Source of the DNA: Flavobacteriales bacterium UBA6049
Lineage (GTDB): Bacteria; Bacteroidota; Bacteroidia; Flavobacteriales_G; Salibacteraceae
Direction of reading: 5' to 3'
Length of the DNA: 24,092 nt
NCBI GenBank assembly: GCA_002429085.1
Contig: DIYR01000205.1
Coordinates: 1-24,092, forward strand
Part shown: in pieces, positions 7,165 to 13,543 of the stretch
Position numbering within the stretch: position 1 is the stretch's first letter
Layout: each line of letters starts with the position of its first letter
Program-made: the position numbers and the translations under genes
The notes under the pieces: model-generated
Databases searched by the model: none
Told to the model about the DNA's origin: nothing
What the model saw: only the letters and a program-made list of their open reading frames with translations

Positions 7165-7497
7165 ATGGAAAAGAAAAACAGTTTGAAAGCTGCAGCTATC
7201 GCAGCAGGTGCCGCAATGATCGCAACAGTACCAGCACAAGCTAACATTTTTGAAGCTAACGATTTAGGTTCTGGTGCTGAGTTAAGACATGAGTTAACTA
7301 GTAATACTGATGCTGCATTTGTAAGCAACGCAGAGCTAAAGTGTGGTGAAGGTTCTTGTGGAGAAAAAGAATCTAAATCTGAAAAGAAAAGCGAGAAAAA
7401 GGCTGAATCAAAAGAGAAAAAAGCCAAAGAAAGCAAATCTGAAGAGCACAAATGTGGTGAAGGTAAGTGCGGTGAAAACACTTGCGGTGGCAAATAA
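7165..7497 (+). CDS. hvfA: HvfA-type RiPP precursor, five ExxCG motifs
   Basis: A 110-residue precursor of a Cys-modified, presumably copper-binding peptide. Residues 1-26 are a Sec signal peptide (AAAIAAGAAMIATVPAQA). A leader-like segment with DLGSGAELRHEL follows (33-44). All five cysteines (60, 65, 97, 102, 107) sit in ExxCG pentapeptides: ELKCG-EGSCG (57-66) and EHKCG-EGKCG-ENTCG (94-108). The two groups are joined by a 27-residue Lys/Glu/Ser linker. EGKCG repeats are the modification sites of Haemophilus HvfA, where an MNIO enzyme makes oxazolone/thioamide pairs. The next two genes encode exactly that MNIO (DUF692) and its DUF2063 partner. The mature peptide should act in the periplasm, sequestering or delivering copper. 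This function is inferred from the family. Confidence 0.88.
   Translation: MEKKNSLKAAAIAAGAAMIATVPAQANIFEANDLGSGAELRHELTSNTDAAFVSNAELKCGEGSCGEKESKSEKKSEKKAESKEKKAKESKSEEHKCGEGKCGENTCGGK
7333..7362 (+). repeat. ExxCG pentapeptide pair 1 in hvfA
   Basis: Two tandem 15-bp units encode ELKCG and EGSCG (residues 57-66), predicted MNIO modification sites. The 12-bp stretch TGTGGTGAAGGT at 7342-7353 recurs exactly at 7453-7464 in the second cluster. Confidence 0.8.
7444..7488 (+). repeat. ExxCG pentapeptide triplet 2 in hvfA
   Basis: Three tandem 15-bp units encode EHKCG, EGKCG and ENTCG (residues 94-108), directly before the C-terminal GK. The repeats are contiguous and in register, suggesting growth of the core by unit duplication. 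Confidence 0.8.
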
Positions 7498-7515
7498 AAC
7501 TGATCTCAATATTAT

Positions 7516-7542
7516 AAAGCCGTCCTTTTAGGGCGGCTTTTT
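7516..7542 (+). terminator. Intrinsic terminator/attenuator between hvfA and hvfB
   Basis: Arms AAAGCCGTCC (7516-7525) and GGGCGGCTTT (7531-7540) pair over 10 bp with one G-U pair around a TTTTA loop, followed by a T-run. The hairpin lies after the precursor gene and ends 7 bp before the ATG of the maturase gene. Partial termination here would give an excess of precursor transcript over maturase transcript, a common arrangement in RiPP operons. Confidence 0.82.
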
Positions 7543-7549
7543 CATTTGT

Positions 7550-8380
7550 ATGTTGAAAGGAATAGGTTTAGGGTTTAGAAGAGATTTAGCAGAGGATATT
7601 CTTACGCTAGATGCTCCGCTTCCGGAGTTTGTGGAATTAGCTCCTGAAAACTGGATGGGAATTGGTGGATATTGGAGAAAACAACTACACCGCGTAGCTG
7701 AGAAGTACCCAATTTCTGCGCATGGATTATCTCTATCTATTGGTAGTCCAGATAAATTAGATGTTGAATTTGTTCAGAAGATAAAGTCATTTCTTGATGA
7801 ATTTAACATTGGTCTCTATTCAGAACATTTGAGTTACTCTAAATGTGATAATGCTCACTTGTACGATTTACTCCCTATTCCATTTCGTGAAGATGCCGTA
7901 AAGCATATTGTTCAACGTATTCTGCAGGTTCAAGATATTTTAGAACGACAATTGGTCCTAGAAAATGTAAGTTATTATACACCTGTCGCAGCTGAAATGA
8001 ATGAAGAAGAGTTTATATCTGCTATTGTTCGTGAAAGTGGTTGTGGGTTATTGTTGGATGTAAATAACGTATTCGTAAACAGCTTTAATCATAAGTATGA
8101 TGCAATGCAGTTCTTGCATTCAATGCCACTAGATCAAGTTAAGTATATCCATATGGCGGGTCACACAAAAGTTAGTGATGAGCTAATCATTGATACACAT
8201 GCAAATGAAGTGATTCCTCAAGTTTTTGAGTTATTTGAATATGCTACATCACTAATTAAGCCTGTACCTGTGCTATTAGAAAGAGACTTTAACTTTCCTA
8301 AGTTTAATGAGCTAAAAACAGAAATGGATACACTCAAACAAATCACATCTAAATCTTGGAAAACTGCTTCATATGCTTAG
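7550..8380 (+). CDS. hvfB: MNIO-type RiPP maturase (DUF692, HvfB/BufB-like)
   Basis: A 276-residue TIM-barrel protein of the multinuclear non-heme iron-dependent oxidase family (DUF692), related to MbnB, TglH, BufB and HvfB. Conserved metal-ligand candidates are in place: His58 (SAHGLSLSIG), His93 (YSEHLSY), Glu138 (VLENVS), Asp170 (LLLDVNN), His201 and His205 (HMAGH), Asp215/His217 (DTH) and Glu244 (LLERD). It should oxidise the ExxCG cysteines of the upstream precursor in the cytoplasm before export. ATG 7550 fits the family start (MLKGIGLGFR). It lies just after a terminator-like hairpin, so it depends on read-through. It overlaps hvfC by 8 bp, consistent with the known B-C protein complex. 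Confidence 0.94.
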   Translation: MLKGIGLGFRRDLAEDILTLDAPLPEFVELAPENWMGIGGYWRKQLHRVAEKYPISAHGLSLSIGSPDKLDVEFVQKIKSFLDEFNIGLYSEHLSYSKCDNAHLYDLLPIPFREDAVKHIVQRILQVQDILERQLVLENVSYYTPVAAEMNEEEFISAIVRESGCGLLLDVNNVFVNSFNHKYDAMQFLHSMPLDQVKYIHMAGHTKVSDELIIDTHANEVIPQVFELFEYATSLIKPVPVLLERDFNFPKFNELKTEMDTLKQITSKSWKTASYA

Positions 8381-9083
8381 AACTGAGACTTACGATATAC
8401 AAGCTGCATTAGCAGCTTATTGCAGAACTGGAAAGCTTACTCCAATTGAAGGAGCCAAAGAAGAACGGTTACCTGAATACCGAAGACTCGTTTACAATGT
8501 GGTAAAAGGATTCTTAGATCAAGCATTCCCAATTACTCAACAGCACTTATCTGAAGATCAATGGGAAAAGCTGTGCGAAGATTTCTTTGATGAGCACAAA
8601 TGTCAACCGGCCGAAGCATGGAGAATTCCTCAAGAACTTGTAACCTTCATTACCGAAAACAAACACCCTTTAGAAGATACTTTTCCATTCTTAAGAGAAT
8701 TGCTACATTTTGAATGGTTGGAGATTGACATCTATAACCTAATGGACCAAACTGATATTCATCTAGATAATGGTATGTTGTTAAATCCACATTTTATCAT
8801 TGAGCAGTTCACCTATCCTGTTCACCAACCATTAAACGATGAAACTAAGCCCAATCAGTATTTCTTATTAGTTTATCGCCACCCAGTTGAATTAAATGCA
8901 CGTTTTATGGAGCTAGCTCCTCTATCTGCATTCTTGTTGGAAACGCTTGCTTCGAATGGCTCTATTTCCAACACGGTTAATGAGCTGGCTACTGCTTTAA
9001 AAATGGAAGCTTCACCTCAATTAAAACAACAAGCAAATCAGTTCTTAAGCTTGTTACAAGAAAAAGGAATGATTTACACGTGA
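8373..9083 (+). CDS. hvfC: RiPP maturation partner protein (DUF2063, HvfC/BufC-like)
   Basis: A 236-residue soluble protein. The N-terminal part (about 8-100) matches the DUF2063 putative DNA-binding/partner domain: IQAALAAYCRTGKL, RRLVYNVVKGFLDQAFP, then WEKLCEDFF. The C-terminal half (about 105-236) is the helical/beta extension found in MNIO partners, ending in a winged-helix-like segment (LAPLSAFLLETLASNG...FLSLLQEKGMI). In studied systems this protein binds the precursor leader and presents it to the MNIO enzyme. The start overlaps the hvfB stop by 8 bp, so translation is probably coupled. The 3' end overlaps convergent dgkA by 10 bp, which leaves no room for a DoxX-type hvfX gene. Confidence 0.9.
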   Translation: MLRTETYDIQAALAAYCRTGKLTPIEGAKEERLPEYRRLVYNVVKGFLDQAFPITQQHLSEDQWEKLCEDFFDEHKCQPAEAWRIPQELVTFITENKHPLEDTFPFLRELLHFEWLEIDIYNLMDQTDIHLDNGMLLNPHFIIEQFTYPVHQPLNDETKPNQYFLLVYRHPVELNARFMELAPLSAFLLETLASNGSISNTVNELATALKMEASPQLKQQANQFLSLLQEKGMIYT

Positions 9084-9424
9084 TGAATCACGATCATCAC
9101 TCCAATTACAACAGAAATAATACTGGCAAACAATACTGCCGCTGCGGCCAAATCTTTCGCTTGCCCTATTAATGGATCCTGCTCAACGGAAACGCGATCT
9201 GCTAATTTTTCTATTGCCGTATTGAGCAACTCAGCAGAAACAACTAGCACAAAACAAACTGAAATGATGCTCCATTCTAGGTAGGTTAATCCTAACCAAT
9301 ACCCGCCAATTAACACAAGTACAATGGCGACAGCATGAATTTTGATATGTGGCTCATTCCAACTTATTCTTAGGCCATTAAATGCGTATCCGAAACTTTT
9401 TATCCGTTGATAAAACCAACTCAT
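9074..9424 (-). CDS. dgkA: Diacylglycerol kinase family membrane protein
   Basis: A 116-residue integral membrane kinase of the DgkA family. It phosphorylates diacylglycerol or undecaprenol with ATP at the inner membrane. Visible features are the cytosolic N-terminal helix with NEPHIKIHAVA (a family Glu before TM1), TM1 around 32-46, TM2 around 50-66, the signature ELLNTAIEKLAD (about 65-76) with the catalytic/metal Glu, and TM3 at 93-114. Length matches the family; whether the lipid is DAG or undecaprenol cannot be told. It is the last gene of a minus-strand operon: its ATG shares one base with the stop of the upstream propeller gene (TAATG). Its 3' end overlaps hvfC. Confidence 0.9.
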   Translation of the reverse strand: MSWFYQRIKSFGYAFNGLRISWNEPHIKIHAVAIVLVLIGGYWLGLTYLEWSIISVCFVLVVSAELLNTAIEKLADRVSVEQDPLIGQAKDLAAAAVLFASIISVVIGVMIVIHHV

Positions 9425-10710
9425 TATTTATATATCAGTGCTGTATGCACACTCAACTTTCCATCTTCTAAACGAGTCCAAATTGGGCGAATCATACCCT
9501 GATGAGCTGAAATATCGTTATAGTCACCAAAGAATACCTTCTCATCTGGCGTAAATGATGATTCACTTATTCGCTCGTTTGTCCATGTTTCACCTCCATC
9601 TTCAGAGGTAGCTAAGTACACATCTGTTTGGTTATTCAAATAGTTTCTTCTATCATAAAACACACAATACAGGTACCCTGTAGTTTCATCAATAGTAAGG
9701 GCGGATAAGAATTGGTGAGAAACTGTAGAATCGTTGTTGATACGAATAGGCTTACTCCATGTTTGACCATGATCGGTTGATTTAACAATGAACACATCTG
9801 TATCATCTTCACCATTTCTTTGATCTGTCCAATTTACATATACCGTTCCTCGATGTGGACCATCACTCCAATCTACTACAGTTACAGGCATTCCATTACA
9901 CCTCATAATCCCAGGAATCTCTAAATTCCATCCACCTGGTTGCTCTGAGATCAAAATATCTTCTACTTGCCATGTTTCTCCTCCATCCAGAGAATAATCA
10001 AACCAAATTTGGCTTTCCCTACTCCAAGCTACATATACCTCATCCTTTAATCCAAATGCTGGAACAGCACCCTCTGTTGCGCCATCATCATCTAAACAAC
10101 TACCAGAAAGTTGATTAATCTGCATCGGGGTGCTCCATTTGCTCCCTTTAGGGTTTGACTTTGAGAATAAAATATTCGATTTATGCGATGGGTCTTCACT
10201 ACCGTAAACATCAAATTGTGTCCATGTAAGCGCAATTTCGTTGGTAGAAGGATGAATACTTACCCACTCTTTATCTTGGTCCTTTGGATGATTCAATCCT
10301 GTATACCATCCTTTATTCCACTTTAATCCATTATTCTTTGAACGTTGTATTACCATTCGGTCTAACAAAGATTCATGTGCCCAATTAAGCCCACTCGGAT
10401 CACTCAAATGGAAAAAGAAAAAATGTCCTTTGTTGTTTGATGCTACCACTGGATCTCCCCATACACCATACTTAGATTCAAGTTTATCTATTGACCACGT
10501 TCTGCCTCCATCACGACTATGATAAACGTTATTTATGTTGGCTCCAGCCACTAATTTATTCGTATCAATCAAAGAAATAGCTATTGTTGGTTCTTCTGGA
10601 CCACCCTCTGCTGGAGCTTCATGTATCAAAATATTTTGATAACTCGATTGAGCTCCTAACTGAAAGCTTAGGAGGAATATGGCTAAAAAACCAATCATTA
10701 ATCTAATCAT
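9424..10710 (-). CDS. Secreted Asp-box beta-propeller (sialidase-like)
   Basis: A 428-residue exported protein: signal peptide 1-20 (IFLLSFQLGA before QSS), then a six-bladed beta propeller. Four canonical Asp boxes (S-x-D-x-G-x-T-W) are visible at 65-72, 240-247, 311-318 and 369-376. Two degenerate ones are at 124-131 (SKNNGLKW) and 184-192 (SNPKGSKW), giving six in all. This is the BNR/sialidase superfamily fold. I see no clear FRIP motif or full arginine triad, so sialidase activity is not established; it could be another glycoside hydrolase or a binding protein. It lacks a T9SS domain, so it is probably periplasmic. It overlaps the upstream Nudix gene by 8 bp and dgkA by 1 bp, within an otherwise cytosolic/membrane operon. 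Confidence 0.82.
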   Translation of the reverse strand: MIRLMIGFLAIFLLSFQLGAQSSYQNILIHEAPAEGGPEEPTIAISLIDTNKLVAGANINNVYHSRDGGRTWSIDKLESKYGVWGDPVVASNNKGHFFFFHLSDPSGLNWAHESLLDRMVIQRSKNNGLKWNKGWYTGLNHPKDQDKEWVSIHPSTNEIALTWTQFDVYGSEDPSHKSNILFSKSNPKGSKWSTPMQINQLSGSCLDDDGATEGAVPAFGLKDEVYVAWSRESQIWFDYSLDGGETWQVEDILISEQPGGWNLEIPGIMRCNGMPVTVVDWSDGPHRGTVYVNWTDQRNGEDDTDVFIVKSTDHGQTWSKPIRINNDSTVSHQFLSALTIDETTGYLYCVFYDRRNYLNNQTDVYLATSEDGGETWTNERISESSFTPDEKVFFGDYNDISAHQGMIRPIWTRLEDGKLSVHTALIYK

Positions 10711-11341
10711 CTAACAAGGCTTTAAATTCACTTAAAATCATTGCTGTAGCACCCCAAACAACATGATCTAGAATACTGAAATATGGCGTTTTTACTTTTA
10801 TTTGGCTAATCCCTATTGGGATTTTCGTTTCTTGAATTACATCTGATTCTAACAATCGAGCAATAGGGCTTTCAATGATGTAATCTACTTCACGTGGATC
10901 TGTTCGAAATATCGGTTCACTTTCTAAAATGCCAATCACTGGAGTTACCAAAAAACCACTTGGCGGAATATAAACATCTGTTAAACTGCCTATTACTTCT
11001 ACCAATGACTCTTTGACCCCAATCTCTTCTCGGGTTTCTCTCAATGCCGTATCAACAAGACTTTGATCTGCATCTTCTTTTTTACCGCCAGGCAAACTTA
11101 CTTGCTTACTATGGACTCCATTATAAGCATGACGCTGTGTCAGTGCAAAATATGGCTCTCCCTCTCTTTCATACAACAGCAATAATACGGCACTCAATTT
11201 AGGTGAGTCATTCACCACTTTCGCCATATTTCGTGCTGCGCGATTGTACGGAGCCATCTTCAACTGCTCCACATCTCCTGGAAGAATGCCTGATTCAAGT
11301 TTCTTGGTGAGTGATTGTTTGAGCTTTTCGAGTGCAGTCAT
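10703..11341 (-). CDS. CoA pyrophosphatase-like Nudix hydrolase
   Basis: A 212-residue cytosolic Nudix hydrolase. The Nudix box runs from about residue 86 to 108: GKKEDAD...ALRETREEIG, with the metal-binding REtrEE core (Arg101, Glu102, Glu105, Glu106). Just upstream, ALTQRHAYNGVHSKQVSLPGG (67-86) corresponds to the CoA-specific motif LLTxR...HxGQxxFPGG of NudL/CoAse proteins, which cleave CoA or its derivatives to 4'-phosphopantetheine and 3',5'-ADP. PPSGFLVTPVIG (126-137) also fits. Function is therefore likely CoA turnover or housecleaning. Its ATG shares one base with the pfkA stop, and its stop overlaps the next gene by 8 bp, so expression is coupled. Confidence 0.88.
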   Translation of the reverse strand: MTALEKLKQSLTKKLESGILPGDVEQLKMAPYNRAARNMAKVVNDSPKLSAVLLLLYEREGEPYFALTQRHAYNGVHSKQVSLPGGKKEDADQSLVDTALRETREEIGVKESLVEVIGSLTDVYIPPSGFLVTPVIGILESEPIFRTDPREVDYIIESPIARLLESDVIQETKIPIGISQIKVKTPYFSILDHVVWGATAMILSEFKALLDD

Positions 11342-12312
11342 TACGACACTAAAATATGACTCATTTTAAGAAGGTCAGGATGAATAGATTTTGCATGGTG
11401 AATAGAATCGTCAAATGAATTGAAAACCACTTCGTCATTTATAATTCCAACAGCTTTATTTTTTTCACCTCTTATCAAAGCCTCAGTTGCATGCATACCT
11501 AATCTACTTGCCAAAATGCGGTCTAAACAAGTTGGAATCCCTCCCCGTTGCACATGTCCAAGGATGGTTACACGCGTATCGTACTGAGGGTACTTTTCTT
11601 TAATGATACGGTCTAATTCAATTGCTCCTCCTACTTGATCTCCTTCAGCAACTACCACGATACTACCAAAAATCTTCTTCTTTCTTTTTTCATCAAGGTA
11701 TTCCATTAACTGAGGTAAATCTTGCTCATCTTCTGGAAGCATTACAGCTTCTCCTCCGCTAGCTACACAAGAGTTAACAGCAATAAAACCAGCATCTCTT
11801 CCCATTACTTCTACTATAAAAAGTCTATTATGTGAGGAAGCCGTATCACGAATAGCATCAATAGCAGTCATAGCGGTATTACATGCTGTATCAAAACCAA
11901 TGGTGTAATCTGTACCATACAAATCGTTATCTATCGTTCCTGGTACTCCCATCGTGGGCATTCCAAACTCTTGTTCAAAATGATATGCCCCAGTAAATGT
12001 ACCGTTTCCACCAATAGCTACTAGCCCATCAATTCCCGCTTCACGCAAATTGTTATAGGCCAATTTACGGTTCTCTTTCTCACGAAATTCAGGACATCTC
12101 GAAGAACGTAAAATAGTTCCTCCACGGTTAATGATTCCAGCTACGTCTATATTTTGAAGCTCTTTAAATTGCTTCTTCAACATGCCGCAGTACCCTTCCA
12201 TAATTCCTACTACTTCTACTTCATGATGATGCGCAGTTCTGACTACAGACCTGATGCAAGCATTCATTCCAGGTGCATCACCTCCAGATGTAAATAAGCC
12301 AATTCGTTTCAT
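11341..12312 (-). CDS. pfkA: 6-phosphofructokinase
   Basis: A 323-residue PfkA, the committing step of glycolysis (fructose-6-phosphate to fructose-1,6-bisphosphate). Motifs in order are FTSGGDAPGMN (7-17, ATP site), INRGGTILRSSR (61-72), GGNGTFTGA (101-109), PGTIDND (124-130, with the catalytic Asp128), VEVMGRDAG (168-176) and GHVQRGG, and a fructose-phosphate-binding C-terminal half. The Gly at 104 points to ATP rather than pyrophosphate as donor. Asn103 replaces the usual Asp of GGDG, which normally helps place Mg-ATP. The frame is open to 12348, but the ATG at 12312 gives the usual family N-terminus (MKRIGLF); an ATG at 12318 is possible. It is first gene of the four-gene minus-strand operon. 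Confidence 0.95.
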   Translation of the reverse strand: MKRIGLFTSGGDAPGMNACIRSVVRTAHHHEVEVVGIMEGYCGMLKKQFKELQNIDVAGIINRGGTILRSSRCPEFREKENRKLAYNNLREAGIDGLVAIGGNGTFTGAYHFEQEFGMPTMGVPGTIDNDLYGTDYTIGFDTACNTAMTAIDAIRDTASSHNRLFIVEVMGRDAGFIAVNSCVASGGEAVMLPEDEQDLPQLMEYLDEKRKKKIFGSIVVVAEGDQVGGAIELDRIIKEKYPQYDTRVTILGHVQRGGIPTCLDRILASRLGMHATEALIRGEKNKAVGIINDEVVFNSFDDSIHHAKSIHPDLLKMSHILVS

Positions 12313-12418
12313 GAGCATATTCCCAATTTTTATTTGGGAGAACAACAAAAATGGAGTGATACGGGGATATCACAACAGAAAGATGTGTTAATTTTCAAAG
12401 AACAAAATCTTTTACCTT

Positions 12419-13540
12419 ATGAAAACATTTCAGCAAGTTCTCCATAACTCTAGCGAATCATTAGTGATTCCATTTAAACCCGATTTGTGTTTTGTTTTTG
12501 CCTCTCGATTTCTATTAGAAAAAGATGAACATTTAGCATCGTTACGAAAACAACTTCCAGAAACCACCTTCTTTGGATGTAGCACAAGTGGCGAAATTTC
12601 AAACAATGGTATCTCAGATGATTCATGTGCAATAACAGCCATACAATTTGATGGAAACACCCATGTTAAAGCAGCTGAAGCTGTAATTTCTGATTCAATA
12701 GATAGTAAAACTGCCGGAAGCAATCTATCTAAGGAACTGAATCAAGAAGGATTACGTCATGTGCTAATTCTTTCTGACGGACAAGTAGTAAATGGAACAG
12801 AGCTAGTAGAAGGACTGAACGAGGGATTACCAGAAAGTATTACAGCCACTGGAGGTTTAGCAGGAGATGGCGCCAGATTTGAAAAAACCATCGTGATCGA
12901 TTCTGAAGGAAATGGAAGATCAGGAATTGTAGTAGCTCTAGGATTTTATGGTTCAGACTTAGAAATTGGATTTGGATCAATGGGAGGATGGGAATCCTTT
13001 GGTGTAGAACGTACAGTAACCAAATCTGCCAAGAATGTGCTCTATGAAATAGATGGACAACCTGCTTTAGAACTTTATAAGTCTTTCTTGGGCGAAAATG
13101 CAAAAGACTTACCAGCTTCGGCTTTATTATTCCCTTTGAATATGAGATTACATCAGGAAGATAGAGCTGTTGTAAGAACAATTTTAAATGTAAATGAACA
13201 AGACCAAAGTCTTGTTTTTGCGGGTGATATTCCAGAAGGGTCATTAGTTCAATTAATGAAAAGTAATAGCTATAAACTAATTGATGGGGCTGAAGATGCA
13301 GCAGGGATAACTAAAAACCAGCTACATAAAGAACCAGATCTTGCCTTACTGGTGAGTTGTGTAGGCCGAAAACTGGTAATGAAACAACTGGCTGAAGAAG
13401 AAGTAGAAGTAGTTCAAGAACAGCTAAATGCGCCTACCGTTACCGGATTTTACTCGTACGGTGAATTAGCCCCATTTGATGCATTTATGAAATGTGAGTT
13501 GCACAATCAAACAATGACAATAACAACGCTGAAAGACTAA
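12419..13540 (+). CDS. FIST-domain sensor protein
   Basis: A 373-residue soluble protein made of a FIST N domain (about 22-195) and a FIST C domain (about 215-355). Typical segments are FFGCSTSGEI (51-60), the ATGGLAGDG loop (143-151), and in the C domain ALELYKSFLG and the terminal ...TGFYSYGELAP segment that closes FIST_C. FIST domains are proposed small-ligand (possibly amino-acid) sensors that feed two-component pathways. No transmembrane segment or kinase domain is fused here. The kinase gene begins 3 bp downstream, so the two products likely work together. It heads a five-gene signalling operon and is divergent from pfkA across a 106-bp gap. Confidence 0.9.
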   Translation: MKTFQQVLHNSSESLVIPFKPDLCFVFASRFLLEKDEHLASLRKQLPETTFFGCSTSGEISNNGISDDSCAITAIQFDGNTHVKAAEAVISDSIDSKTAGSNLSKELNQEGLRHVLILSDGQVVNGTELVEGLNEGLPESITATGGLAGDGARFEKTIVIDSEGNGRSGIVVALGFYGSDLEIGFGSMGGWESFGVERTVTKSAKNVLYEIDGQPALELYKSFLGENAKDLPASALLFPLNMRLHQEDRAVVRTILNVNEQDQSLVFAGDIPEGSLVQLMKSNSYKLIDGAEDAAGITKNQLHKEPDLALLVSCVGRKLVMKQLAEEEVEVVQEQLNAPTVTGFYSYGELAPFDAFMKCELHNQTMTITTLKD

Positions 13541-13543
13541 TAC

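Noticed and set aside
7158..7493. A 111-codon minus-strand open frame opposite hvfA
   Set aside because: It is rich in Ser, Phe and Leu, as expected from the antisense of Lys/Glu/Ala codons. The plus strand has a signal peptide, family motifs and matching neighbours.
12313..12418. Promoters for pfkA and the FIST gene in their divergent gap
   Set aside because: Both promoters must be near here, and a small CCCAA/TTGGG inverted repeat is present at 12322-12338, but no convincing TTTG/TAnnTTTG pair could be fixed on either strand.
12840..13244. A 134-codon minus-strand open frame inside the FIST gene
   Set aside because: It is a Leu/Phe/His-rich antisense frame with no family features, inside a clear FIST coding region.
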